Source of the DNA: Paramesorhizobium endophyticum
GTDB lineage: Bacteria > Pseudomonadota > Alphaproteobacteria > Rhizobiales > Rhizobiaceae
Reading direction: 5' to 3'
Length of the DNA: 64,000 bases
NCBI RefSeq assembly: GCF_014640615.1
Contig: NZ_BMHH01000015.1
Span: 57,848-121,847, forward strand
Shown here: one piece after another, positions 26,991 to 35,673 of the stretch
Position numbering within the stretch: position 1 is the stretch's first letter
Layout: every line of letters begins with the position of its first letter
The notes under the pieces: generated by a model
What the model was told of the DNA's origin: nothing
Seen by the model: only the letters and a program-made list of their open reading frames with translations
Database searches by the model: none
Program-made: the position numbers and the translations under genes

Positions 26991-27647
26991 TTGGCTGAAC
27001 CGGCGCAAACGCTTGCCGAAACGGTTGCCGCGCGCATCCGCGAGAAGGTTATTTCCGGCACATTGCGGCCGGGAAGCCATCTTTCGGAGCTGGCGCTGAG
27101 CGAGGAGCTGCAGGTTTCGCGCAACACGCTTCGGGAGGTCTTCCGCCTTCTCACCAAGGAAGGGCTGCTGCGCTACGAGACCAATCGCGGCGTTTTCGTC
27201 TCGACGCCCAGCATGTCCACCATCATGGACATCTACCGTGTGCGCCGCTTCATCGAATGCCCCGCGCTGGCGCAGGCGAACCCGCGCCATCCCGGCGCAA
27301 GGAACATGCGCGCGGCGGTCGAAAACGCCTATCGCTGCCGCGACGCCGCCGACTGGCTCGGCGTCGGCAGCGCCGACATCGCCTTCCACGCCGCAATCGT
27401 GGAACTCGCCGACAGCCCGCGCCTCTCCAGCCTCTACGCCCAGATTTCGCTCGAACTCCGCCTCGCCTTCGGCCTCATCCAGGACCCGGAATTCCTGCAC
27501 GGCGCGTTCATCGACCAGAATCTGGAGATTCTCATCGAGCTTGAAGCAGGCCGGCAGGCGGACGCCGCCAGGATGCTCGAAGAATATCTCTTCCGCGCCG
27601 AACGGTTTATTCTGGGCGCGTATAACAGGGTGAACGGCGGGACGTGA
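26991..27647 (+). CDS. GntR-family regulator (FadR/FCD subgroup)
   Basis: 218 residues. The winged HTH at about 8-70 reads IREKVISGTLRPGSHLSELA, then LQVSRNTLREVFRLLTKEGL. The all-helical C-terminal part is an FCD ligand domain. Translation probably starts at TTG 26991, because AAGGGAG lies six bases upstream and the ATGs further in would cut the HTH. It is divergent from pxpA and is the probable repressor or activator of that operon; its ligand may be 5-oxoproline or a related amide (inference). Confidence 0.88.
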   Translation: MAEPAQTLAETVAARIREKVISGTLRPGSHLSELALSEELQVSRNTLREVFRLLTKEGLLRYETNRGVFVSTPSMSTIMDIYRVRRFIECPALAQANPRHPGARNMRAAVENAYRCRDAADWLGVGSADIAFHAAIVELADSPRLSSLYAQISLELRLAFGLIQDPEFLHGAFIDQNLEILIELEAGRQADAARMLEEYLFRAERFILGAYNRVNGGT

Positions 27648-28083
27648 TCCCCTCCCCTTCCCCGTCATTCTCGGGCTTGTCGATAAGGACGGTCGGCAGC
27701 GTTTTCGCTTAGAGCATTTCACCTTTAGATGGAAACAGTCGCTCATTCTTTACCGTTGTCGCCACGCCACCGTAGAGGAATGGATCCCAGTGACAAGCAC
27801 TGGGATGACGGGGTGGAGATGTGTTTTCCGCTACCGGATATGTTTCTGCCAAACGGAGAGGTTGGAGGTTGACCGGCAACAGCCAAGCAGCCCGTCATCC
27901 CAGTGCTTGTCACTGGGATCCATTCCTCTACCTCTCCACGACGACAAGGGTCAGAATCCAGGCGATCAAAACACGAACGCCCCCAAGCAGATCGAGATTT
28001 TCTCTCCCGGCCATATTGTGCGGCAAGCGCCGGGACGATAATCTTGCGCACGGGCTGTGGGAGATGGCCTTGGGGAGGACTAT
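27648..28083. other. Gene-free stretch: repeats plus TRAP-operon leader
   Basis: Holds one outer motif (TTAGAGCATTTCACC...GATGGAAAC, 27709-27738), repeat C copy 2 (27772-27931), and about 150 bases that should contain the promoter of the TRAP genes. No believable coding frame was seen. Confidence 0.65.
27772..27931. repeat. Palindromic intergenic element C, copy 2
   Basis: Left arm GTAGAGGAATGGATCCCAGT with GACAAGCACTGGGATGACGG; the right arm is CCCGTCATCCCAGTGCTTGT with CACTGGGATCCATTCCTCTAC. Nearly perfect inverted ends. Related to the copy at 10345. Confidence 0.85.
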
Positions 28084-28632
28084 ATGGCAGGGCTCTTATC
28101 GCTCTCGCGCGCGATCGACGCAATCAATACATTTTTAGGCAAGGCCGTATCCTGGCTGCTGCTGCTGGCGATCTTTATCAGCGCAGTCAACGCGGTCACG
28201 CGAAAGCTATTCAATTTAAGCTCCAACGCATGGCTGGAGGCGCAGTGGTATCTTTTCTCCGCCGCGTTCCTCGTCGCGGCGGCCTATACGCTACTCTCCA
28301 ATGAGCATGTGAAGGTGGATCTGGTCTACGGCAACCTGTCCCGCCGCGCCCAGCTCTGGGTCGAGGTTTTCGGCACCATCTTCTTCCTTCTCCCCTTCTG
28401 CCTCATCACGATTTACCTCTCCTGGCCGACGGTGATGGAAAAATTCGCGACCGGCGAGACCTCGAACAATACCGGCGGGCTTATTCTCTGGCCGGTCTGG
28501 GCGATGATTCCCCTGGGGTTCGGGCTTCTGGCGCTGCAAGGCGTCTCCGAGCTCATCAAGCGCATCGCGATCCTGCGGGGCGATATGCCCGACGCCATCG
28601 CGCTTGCCGACGCCGAAGCCCAGACCCTTTGA
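28084..28632 (+). CDS. TRAP transporter small permease (DctQ type)
   Basis: 182 residues with four hydrophobic segments. DctQ features include WLEAQWYLFSAAFLVAAAYT, then HVKVDLVYG and the GGLILWPVWAMIPLGFGLLA region. It is the small inner-membrane subunit of a sodium-coupled tripartite transporter. The ATG at 28084 follows GGGGAGG by a few bases; a longer start lacks support. The large permease follows 14 bases after the stop. Confidence 0.9.
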   Translation: MAGLLSLSRAIDAINTFLGKAVSWLLLLAIFISAVNAVTRKLFNLSSNAWLEAQWYLFSAAFLVAAAYTLLSNEHVKVDLVYGNLSRRAQLWVEVFGTIFFLLPFCLITIYLSWPTVMEKFATGETSNNTGGLILWPVWAMIPLGFGLLALQGVSELIKRIAILRGDMPDAIALADAEAQTL

Positions 28633-28646
28633 AGGGGACCTAAGTA

Positions 28647-30200
28647 ATGTTTGCCTTTTTCGCGGAAAATCTCGCGCCGATCATGTTCCTCTCGCTGATC
28701 GTGGTGCTGTTGATCGGCTACCCGGTCGCCTTCGCGCTCGCCTTTGTCGGCTTCGTCTTCGGTTTCATCGGCATCGAGATGGGGCTGCTGCCCGTCAATC
28801 TGTTCGGCGCGATCCCGGACCGCATCTTCGGCCAGATGTCGAACGAGACGCTGCTCGCCATCCCCTTCTTCACCTTCATGGGGCTCATTCTCGAAAAGAG
28901 CGGCATGGCCGAGGATCTGCTCGATACCATCGGCCAGCTCTTCGGCCCGGTGCGTGGCGGCCTCGCCTTTGCGGTAATCTTCGTGGGCGCGATCCTCGCC
29001 GCCACAACGGGCGTCGTCGCGGCGTCGGTTATTTCCATGGGCTTGATTTCGCTGCCTATCATGCTGCGCTACGGCTATGACCGGCGCGTGGCCGCGGGCA
29101 CGATTGCCGCGTCCGGAACCCTCGCCCAGATCATCCCGCCCAGCCTCGTGCTGATCGTGCTTGCTGACCAGCTTGGGCGCTCGGTCGGCGACATGTACAA
29201 GGGCGCGCTTGTCCCTGGCCTGCTGCTGGTCGCGGCTTATTCCGCCTATATCATCGTCATGTCGCTGTTCCAGCCGAAGAGCGTCCCTGCCCTCCCCTTG
29301 GAGGCGCGCTCGCTCAGGGGCTGGAAGCTGTTGCGGCGGGTCGTGATCTCGTTGGTGCCACCGCTGCTGCTTATCTTCCTCGTGCTCGGCACAATTTTCA
29401 TCGGCCTTGCCACCCCGACCGAGGGCGGCGCGATGGGTGCGGTTGGCGCGCTGGCGCTTGCCGCCATCAACCGGCGGCTCGATCTTTCCATCGTCAAGGC
29501 CGCGCTTTACGCGACGGTGAAGCTCTCGTCCTTCGTGATCTTCATCCTGCTCGGCGCGCGCGTCTTCTCGCTGACCTTCTATGGCGTCAACGGGCATCTG
29601 TGGGTGGAGCATCTAATGACGTCCATCCCCGGCGGCGAGATCGGCTTCCTCATCGTCGCCAATTTGCTCGTCTTCTTCCTGGCCTTCTTCCTCGATTATT
29701 TCGAGCTGGCCTTCATCATCATCCCGCTTCTGGCCCCCGTCGCGGACAGCCTCGGCATCGATCTGATCTGGTTCGGCGTGATGCTGGCGATCAACATGCA
29801 GACCTCTTTCCTGCACCCGCCCTTCGGCTTCTCGCTCTTCTACCTGCGCTCGGTCGCGCCCACCCGCGCCTACAAGGACAGGCTGACCGGCCAAACCATG
29901 CAGCCGGTCACGTCTGGGCAGATCTATATGGGCGCGATACCGTTCCTCGTCATGCAACTGGCGATGGTGGCATTGGTGATCGCCTTCCCGAAGCTCGTCA
30001 CGCATTATAAGTCCGGCCAGACGGCGGTCGATCCCGCCTCCATCCAGTTGAATGTGCCGATGCCCGACGCGGAAGGTGGCAATCCGTTCGGCAACCCGGC
30101 GCCGCCCTTCGGCGCGGAAGCCCCGCAGGAGACCCCGCCGCCGCCCACATTCGGCTCTCCGACGCCAAGTTTCGGCGCGCCGGAGCAGAAGAACCCCTGA
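28647..30200 (+). CDS. TRAP transporter large permease (DctM type) with proline-rich tail
   Basis: 517 residues; DctM proteins are usually about 425-450. About twelve membrane segments include IPFFTFMGLILEKSGMAEDL, GTLAQIIPPSLVLIVLADQL and ATPTEGGAMGAVGALALA. The last ~60 residues are an unusual soluble tail rich in Pro, Gly and Phe (NPFGNPAPPFG, PPPPTFGSPTPSFG). The family is membrane-embedded and moves organic acids with sodium. Genes on both sides are the DctQ- and DctP-type partners. Confidence 0.93.
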   Translation: MFAFFAENLAPIMFLSLIVVLLIGYPVAFALAFVGFVFGFIGIEMGLLPVNLFGAIPDRIFGQMSNETLLAIPFFTFMGLILEKSGMAEDLLDTIGQLFGPVRGGLAFAVIFVGAILAATTGVVAASVISMGLISLPIMLRYGYDRRVAAGTIAASGTLAQIIPPSLVLIVLADQLGRSVGDMYKGALVPGLLLVAAYSAYIIVMSLFQPKSVPALPLEARSLRGWKLLRRVVISLVPPLLLIFLVLGTIFIGLATPTEGGAMGAVGALALAAINRRLDLSIVKAALYATVKLSSFVIFILLGARVFSLTFYGVNGHLWVEHLMTSIPGGEIGFLIVANLLVFFLAFFLDYFELAFIIIPLLAPVADSLGIDLIWFGVMLAINMQTSFLHPPFGFSLFYLRSVAPTRAYKDRLTGQTMQPVTSGQIYMGAIPFLVMQLAMVALVIAFPKLVTHYKSGQTAVDPASIQLNVPMPDAEGGNPFGNPAPPFGAEAPQETPPPPTFGSPTPSFGAPEQKNP

Positions 30201-30232
30201 TATCGACCAATCACGTAAGGAGGAGAACAGAC

Positions 30233-31351
30233 ATGACGGACAATAACGTAAGCCGCCGCGGCTTCCTGACCAAGGGAGCCATCGCGGGCGCCGCCACCGC
30301 GGCCGGGGCGACGCTCGCCGCGCCCGCCATCGCACAAAGCCTGCCGACGCTGCGCTGGCGCCTGACATCGGGCTTCCCCAACAATCTCGACACCATTTAT
30401 GGGGGCGCCGTGGTCATGGCCGAAACGCTGTCGAAGATCACCGAAGGCAAGTTCCAGATCCAGGTGTTCCAGGCCGGCGAACTGGTGCCGGGCCCGCAGG
30501 CCATCGACGCGGTGAAGGCTAATACGGTCGAAATCGCCCACACCTGCGGCTATTATTTCACCGGCAAGGATCCCACCTTCGCCATCGGCTCGACCATTCC
30601 CTTCGGCCTCAACGGACGCCAGCAGAACGCCTGGCTCTACCACGCAGGCGGCAACGAGGCTTACAACGCCTTCCTCGCCGATTACGGCATTGTCGGCATC
30701 CCTGGCGGGGCGACCGGCGCGCAGATGGGCGGCTGGTTCCGCAAGGAAATCAACAGCGTCGCCGACCTCAAGGGCGTCAAGATGCGCATCGCCGGCGTGG
30801 CGGGCGAAGTCATGTCCCGCCTCGGCGTGGTGCCGCAGCAGCTGCCCGGCGGCGACATCTATCCGGCGCTCGAACGCGGCACCATCGATGCGGCGGAGTG
30901 GATCGGCCCCTATGACGACGAAAAGCTCGGCTTCTACCAGATCGCCCCGAACTATTATTACCCGGCCTATTGGGAAGGCGGCCTGACGATCCACTTCTTC
31001 GTCAACAAGGCGCAGTATGAAGCCCTCCCGGAACCCTACAAGGCCGCGCTGAACGCGGCATGCCAGGGCGCGAACGTCAACATGCAGTCGCTCTACGACG
31101 TCAAGAACACGACCGCCATCCGCTCCCTCGTCGCCAAAGGCGTCAAGCTGCGCCCGCTGCCGCGCGACGTGATGGACGCCGCCTACAAGGCCTCATTCGA
31201 GCTTTATGCCGAATATTCGCAAAAGCATCCCGCCTGGGCGAAGATCTATCCGGGCTGGAAGAAGTTCCGCGACGAATCCTTCGAGTGGTTCCGCGTCGCG
31301 GAATATAGCTACGACAGCTACATGTACGCCGCCCAGGCGGCGGGGAAGTAA
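30233..31351 (+). CDS. TRAP transporter substrate-binding protein (DctP type, TakP-like)
   Basis: 372 residues with a Tat-type leader (SRRGFLTKGAIAGAATAAGA, cleavage after PAIAQ). The body is a DctP-family fold resembling the TakP/lactate group: EIAHTCGYYFTGKDPTFAIG, MGGWFRKEINSVADLKGVKM, LPGGDIYPALERGTIDAAEW and GPYDDEKLGFYQIAPNYYYP. That group binds 2-oxo acids or calcium lactate, so a small carboxylate is the likely ligand (inference). It ends the three-gene TRAP operon. Confidence 0.92.
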   Translation: MTDNNVSRRGFLTKGAIAGAATAAGATLAAPAIAQSLPTLRWRLTSGFPNNLDTIYGGAVVMAETLSKITEGKFQIQVFQAGELVPGPQAIDAVKANTVEIAHTCGYYFTGKDPTFAIGSTIPFGLNGRQQNAWLYHAGGNEAYNAFLADYGIVGIPGGATGAQMGGWFRKEINSVADLKGVKMRIAGVAGEVMSRLGVVPQQLPGGDIYPALERGTIDAAEWIGPYDDEKLGFYQIAPNYYYPAYWEGGLTIHFFVNKAQYEALPEPYKAALNAACQGANVNMQSLYDVKNTTAIRSLVAKGVKLRPLPRDVMDAAYKASFELYAEYSQKHPAWAKIYPGWKKFRDESFEWFRVAEYSYDSYMYAAQAAGK

Positions 31352-31432
31352 GCAAGCGGGCGCCGTCTGGATAGAGCATGATCCCTGTCCCGAACGATTC
31401 CTTCAAAACATAATTTGCTAGTCTTCTGACTC

Positions 31433-31662
31433 TGGAGCATTTCACTTTTGATGGAAACGCTGGCGGGACAGCGCCCCCCTCTGCCCTGCCGGGCATCTCC
31501 CCCGCAAGGGGGGAGATTACGCTGTCACTTCGGCTTTCGCCAATCGCAGCCGTTGCAGGTTACGCGCCGTCATAAATGCCAGCCAATCTCCCCCCTTGCG
31601 GGGGAGATGTCCGGCAGGACAGAGGGGGGCGCCTCGCGATTCCATCAAGACAGGAACCGCTA
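31433..31662. repeat. Composite intergenic repeat, module A copy 4
   Basis: Left outer end GGAGCATTTCACTTTTGATG then GAAAC; right outer end GATTCCATCAAGACAGGAAC then CGCTATAG, a diverged inverted copy. Between them (about 31473-31630) is element A, CCCCCCTCTGCCCTGCCGGG to CCGGCAGGACAGAGGGGGG. It lies downstream of the TRAP operon. Confidence 0.8.
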
Positions 31663-31755
31663 TAGCGGCCCCGTCACCGCGCTTCCCCGATTTCCGCCAT
31701 ACACAAACTGTTGATCACACGGTTTCATGGATTGAGTTAGGAAGATGATACGCAT

Positions 31756-31775
31756 ATAGATAGGAAGCTATCTAT
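31756..31775. promoter_or_regulatory. Candidate MarR operator
   Basis: ATAGATAG-GAAG-CTATCTAT is a perfect inverted repeat with 8-base arms, ending 15 bases before the marR ATG. The position suits autorepression and control of the efflux genes behind it. Confidence 0.6.
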
Positions 31776-31790
31776 TAGGATCATATCGAA

Positions 31791-32213
31791 ATGAAACCAG
31801 CTTGGAACGAGTTTGCGACGCTGCTTGCCGCGACGACGCGCGGATGGCGCAAGGCCTTCGACGCGGCGATGGCGGAGCATGGCCTGTCCGACGCCACCGC
31901 CCTGCCGCTGATGGTTCTGCTGCGCCATGGCGACCGCATCCCGCAGGGGGTACTGGCGGAAAGGGTGGGCATCGAAGGGCCGACCATCGTCCGCGTCATC
32001 GATGAGCTGGAGAAGGAAGGCCTGATCCGGCGCCTCGCCGACGATGCCGATCGCCGCATCAAGCTTGTTCAACTCACCGAGGGAGGGCGCATCACCGCCA
32101 CGAAAGTGGAGAAGATTGCCGCTCGCCTGCGCACTTCACTCCTCGGCGACCTCGACCCGGACGCAGTCGATACCGCCATGGACGTGCTGCGCCGGCTGAA
32201 CGAGAAATTCTAG
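31791..32213 (+). CDS. MarR-family regulator of the efflux operon
   Basis: 140 residues with a winged HTH: PQGVLAERVGIEGPTIVRVI then DELEKEGLIRRLADDADRRI, the MarR recognition helix and wing. MarR proteins often bind aromatic acids. The ATG at 31791 follows AGGA and a palindrome. The stop TAG begins a copy of the outer repeat motif. It precedes the FUSC/DUF1656/HlyD efflux genes on the same strand and probably controls them. Confidence 0.88.
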   Translation: MKPAWNEFATLLAATTRGWRKAFDAAMAEHGLSDATALPLMVLLRHGDRIPQGVLAERVGIEGPTIVRVIDELEKEGLIRRLADDADRRIKLVQLTEGGRITATKVEKIAARLRTSLLGDLDPDAVDTAMDVLRRLNEKF

Positions 32214-32432
32214 GGCTTTTCGCAGAGATGGAAACATTGGCCATGGCGATCCCCTTCACCCTCGCCCTTCGAGGCGAATTCCGCTGCGCTCCATTCGCAC
32301 CTCAGGATGAGGGTGAAGGGGCGTCGGCGCTTCACAATGACAGTGAAAAGCGCCGGCGTTTCAACAGCCCTCATGGTGAGGTGCGAATGGAGCGCAGCGG
32401 AATTCGCCTCGAACCACGAGGGCGCTTGGCGC
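32211..32432. repeat. Composite intergenic repeat, module B copy 2
   Basis: The left outer motif is TAGGGCTTTTCGCAGAGATG then GAAAC, overlapping the marR stop. The inner module from 32249 repeats CCTTCACCCTCGCCCTTCGA and ends CTCGAACCACGAGGGCGCTT, as at 3064-3232. It sits between marR and the FUSC gene in one transcription unit. Confidence 0.75.
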
Positions 32433-32471
32433 CAGCATAATGAGCCGCTCCTCAAACACATCGAACCCATC

Positions 32472-34562
32472 ATGACCAAACCCGCCGAATCCGCGCCGCG
32501 TTTCCAGGATGTAGTCTTCTCGCTGAAGACCTTCGCCGCGGCGATGCTCGCTCTCTGGATCGCGCTGATTGCCAACCTGCCCAATCCCTATTGGGCGGTG
32601 GCGGCGGTTTATATCGTGGCGCATCCCCTTTCCGGTGCGACCACCTCCAAGGCGTTCTACCGGCTCATCGGCACCGTGATCGGCGGCGCGGTCACGGTTC
32701 TCTTGGTGCCGAACCTCGTCAATTCACCCGAAATCCTCACCCTCGCCATCGGATTGTGGATGGCGGCCTGCCTCGTCGTCAGCCTGCTCGACGGCACGCC
32801 GCGCAGCTATCTCTTCATGCTGGCGGGCTATACGGTGGCGATTGCCGGTTTCGCCGTGGTTTCGACACCGCAGACCGCCTTCGACTATGCGGTGGGCCGC
32901 GTCGAGGAGATCGCCATCGGCATCATCTGCGCCGCGCTGGTCAACCGCCTCTTCTTTCCCCGCCACAGCGGCCCGGTGCTCGTCGCCCGCATCGACAACT
33001 GGCTGAAGGACGGCGCGAGGCTGGCGCTCGCCACCATGCGCGGCGAAGGCGACAGCCCGGAGGCGCTGCGGGATCGCCGGCGCCTTGCCGCCGACACGCT
33101 GGAACTGCGCAACCTCACCACCCATGCCGCCTATGACACCTCGTCCGTCCGGGGCGCGGACGCGCAATTGCGGGTTCTGCAGCAGCGCATGGTTGCCGTC
33201 CTGCCGATCATTTCCAGCCTGCGCGACCTCCTCGCCATGAAACCCGGCGAAGGTGAAAGGCCATGGCCACCCTCGGTGCAGCAATTGCTCGACGAAGCCT
33301 GCATCTGGCTGGAAAGCGGGGAGAACCTGACCGAGGAGGGCCGCGCCGGACTCCTGCGGCTCATCGGCGACATCGAGCGGCATGACGAAACGGCGAGCGA
33401 GGGAAAGCAACTGCTGGCCCTCAACCTCGCCGCCCGCGTACGCGACCTGATCCAGATCTGGAGCGATTGCCTCACTCTCAGGCAGGATATCGGCACCGGC
33501 TCGCGCCATTCCCTGCGCTGGCGGCGCTACGACACGCACCGCAAGAGCCGCCCCATGCACCGTGACTACGGCATGGCGCTCCTTTCCGGCTTCTCGGCCC
33601 TGCTTTCCACCATGGTCGCCGCCGCCTTCTGGATCGCCAGCGGCTGGTCGCAAGGCAGCATCGCGGCGATGATGGCCGGCATCTTCTGCTGCATCTTCGC
33701 CGGCATGGACGATCCCGTGCCCGTCATGCGCAAGTTCAACTGGCTGACGCTCATCGTCATCGCCGCCGCCTTCGTCTTCGAATTCGCGCTGCTGCCGCTG
33801 GTGGACGGCTTCGTCCCGCTCGCTCTGGCGCTCGGCCTTTTCCTCATCCCGGCGGGCATCCTGCTCGCCATCCCCGCGCAATTCCTGCTCGGCATGGTGC
33901 TTTGCGTCAACCTGCCCAACCTGATCATGCTTCAAGGGCACCTGAACCAGGATTTTGCCAGCTTCGCCAATGCCAATATCGCGACGGTGCTGGGCCTCGG
34001 CATCGCAGCGGTGGTCACCTCCATCGTCCGCTCGGTCGGCGCGGAATGGAGCGTCCGCCGCCTGGCCCGGGCGGGCTGGCGGGACATAGCCCTCGTCGCC
34101 AGCCTTGAGGCCGGACGGCCGCGCCGTGAATATATGAACCGGCTGCTCCTGCGCATGATCGACCGCGTCGGCCTGATGACGCCGCGCCTCGCCCTCATTC
34201 CATCATCCGCCATCGCCCGGGTCGATCTCCTGCGCGACTTGCGCAACGGCATGAACGTCATCGACCTGCAGCGCTACCGCCTGAGACTGCCGCAAGCCTG
34301 CCGCGAAGCCGTCAACAAGGTGCTCGGCGAAGTCGGCGCGCATTACCGGGCGATGTCGCGAGGCGAACCATATGCGCCACCCGGCGACAGCCTGCTGCAA
34401 TCGATCGATGAAGCCATCGCCGCGGTCATCGGCAACGGATCGCCCGGCACCGCCAACCGCCCGCGCCTGGCGCTGGTGGCGCTGCGCTTCAATCTTTTCC
34501 CCGATGCGCCCCCGCTCGACCTGCCGCCGCGCGCCCAACCCGCAAGCCGAAAAGCGGCCTGA
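32472..34562 (+). CDS. FUSC-family aromatic-acid exporter (AaeB-like)
   Basis: 696 residues in two halves, each with an N-terminal block of membrane segments (PYWAVAAVYIVAHPLSGATT, and the second block from about residue 365) and a soluble helical part. This is the PF04632/FUSC layout of AaeB, the inner-membrane pump for hydroxybenzoates. It opens MTKPAESAPRFQDVVFSLKT. The ATG at 32472 was chosen; a longer frame from 32307 only reads the repeat. It forms an operon with the DUF1656 and HlyD genes downstream. Confidence 0.9.
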   Translation: MTKPAESAPRFQDVVFSLKTFAAAMLALWIALIANLPNPYWAVAAVYIVAHPLSGATTSKAFYRLIGTVIGGAVTVLLVPNLVNSPEILTLAIGLWMAACLVVSLLDGTPRSYLFMLAGYTVAIAGFAVVSTPQTAFDYAVGRVEEIAIGIICAALVNRLFFPRHSGPVLVARIDNWLKDGARLALATMRGEGDSPEALRDRRRLAADTLELRNLTTHAAYDTSSVRGADAQLRVLQQRMVAVLPIISSLRDLLAMKPGEGERPWPPSVQQLLDEACIWLESGENLTEEGRAGLLRLIGDIERHDETASEGKQLLALNLAARVRDLIQIWSDCLTLRQDIGTGSRHSLRWRRYDTHRKSRPMHRDYGMALLSGFSALLSTMVAAAFWIASGWSQGSIAAMMAGIFCCIFAGMDDPVPVMRKFNWLTLIVIAAAFVFEFALLPLVDGFVPLALALGLFLIPAGILLAIPAQFLLGMVLCVNLPNLIMLQGHLNQDFASFANANIATVLGLGIAAVVTSIVRSVGAEWSVRRLARAGWRDIALVASLEAGRPRREYMNRLLLRMIDRVGLMTPRLALIPSSAIARVDLLRDLRNGMNVIDLQRYRLRLPQACREAVNKVLGEVGAHYRAMSRGEPYAPPGDSLLQSIDEAIAAVIGNGSPGTANRPRLALVALRFNLFPDAPPLDLPPRAQPASRKAA

Positions 34563-34581
34563 GCATCTTCCCAAGAGAAAC

Positions 34582-34800
34582 ATGACCGCCATGCGACCTG
34601 AACTCGATATTTACGGCATCTATATTCCCACCCTCGGCGTCCTGGCGCTGCTCGCCTATTTCGCCAATGGCCTGATGCAGCGCCTCCTCGCGCGCCTGCG
34701 CTTTTACCGTTTCGTGTGGCACCGGCCCCTGTTCGATGCCGCCATGTATTTCTGCATTCTCGGCACCGCTGCCGTGCTTCTCAATGGAATCCACGCATGA
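34582..34800 (+). CDS. DUF1656 small membrane protein (AaeX-like)
   Basis: 72 residues with two hydrophobic segments: IPTLGVLALLAYFANGLMQR and AAMYFCILGTAAVLL, with RFYRFVWHRPLFDAA between them, which is the DUF1656 signature. It lies between the FUSC pump and the membrane-fusion protein and overlaps the latter's ATG as ATGA, so the three work together. Confidence 0.92.
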   Translation: MTAMRPELDIYGIYIPTLGVLALLAYFANGLMQRLLARLRFYRFVWHRPLFDAAMYFCILGTAAVLLNGIHA

Positions 34801-35663
34801 AAAAGCTCTTCGCCCATTCCGGACGGGTGTTCCTGACGCTCGTCATGGTCACCGTCGCCGGGCTTCTCGGCCTGCATCTCTGGGATTATTACATGAACGC
34901 GCCCTGGACCCGCGACGGCAAGATCCGGGCCGATGTGGTGCGCATCGCGCCCGATGTCTCCGGGCCGGTGAGCGAGGTGCTGGTGCGTGACAATGAGCCC
35001 GTCAAGAAGGGCGAAATCATCTTCCGCATCGACCAGGCCCGCTTCAAGCTCGCCCTGAAACAGGCGGAAGCCAAGGTGGACAGCACAAAAGCCGCGCTCG
35101 ACATGGCCAACCGCGACCTCGCCCGCTACCGCCAGCTCGACGACAACACCATCACCCGGCAGAAGCTGGAACAGGCGGAGACGACCTCCCAGCAGGCCGA
35201 CGCCGCATGGCGTCAGGCGCAACTCGATCGCGATCTCGCCGCGCTCAATCTGGAGCGCTCCTCGGTGAAGGCCCCGGTCAACGGCCTCATCACCAATTTC
35301 TCGCTGCAGCCCGGCGACTATGTCTCCGCCGGCAACCCCGTCACCGCGCTGGTCGATACGGATTCCTTCTACGTCGCGGGCTATTTCGAGGAAAACAAGC
35401 TCGACCGCATCCATGTCGGCGATCCCGTCGTCATCGATGTCATGGGCAGCAAAACGCAGCTCAAGGGTACGGTCGACAGCATCGCCGGGGGCATCGAGGA
35501 CCGCGAGCGCAGCGACACCAGCAGCCTCCTCGCCAATATCTCGCCCACCTTCAACTGGGTCCGCCTCGCCCAGCGCATTCCCGTGCGGGTGAAGCTCGAC
35601 AGGCTGCCGGAGGGCGCGCATCTCGTCGCAGGCCGCACGGTGAGCGTCACGGTTGTGAATTAG
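34797..35663 (+). CDS. HlyD/EmrA-type membrane fusion protein (AaeA-like)
   Basis: 288 residues. One N-terminal membrane anchor (VFLTLVMVTVAGLLGLHLW) is followed by the family start NAPWTRDGKIRADVVRIAPD, a coiled hairpin (about residues 75-145) and a beta-barrel domain with GLITNFSLQPGDYVSAGNPV. It links the FUSC pump to an outer-membrane channel. The outer-membrane partner is not in the operon. The start overlaps DUF1656 by four bases. Confidence 0.93.
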   Translation: MKKLFAHSGRVFLTLVMVTVAGLLGLHLWDYYMNAPWTRDGKIRADVVRIAPDVSGPVSEVLVRDNEPVKKGEIIFRIDQARFKLALKQAEAKVDSTKAALDMANRDLARYRQLDDNTITRQKLEQAETTSQQADAAWRQAQLDRDLAALNLERSSVKAPVNGLITNFSLQPGDYVSAGNPVTALVDTDSFYVAGYFEENKLDRIHVGDPVVIDVMGSKTQLKGTVDSIAGGIEDRERSDTSSLLANISPTFNWVRLAQRIPVRVKLDRLPEGAHLVAGRTVSVTVVN

Positions 35664-35673
35664 GCGATGAAGC

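Larger units (their letters stand above)
31352..31790. other. Gene-free stretch: composite repeat and marR promoter
   Basis: This 439-base gap holds AGAGCATGATCC similar to repeat F, the composite element with module A copy 4 (31433-31662), and the marR promoter with its 20-base palindrome at 31756-31775. No other coding frame was credible. Confidence 0.7.
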
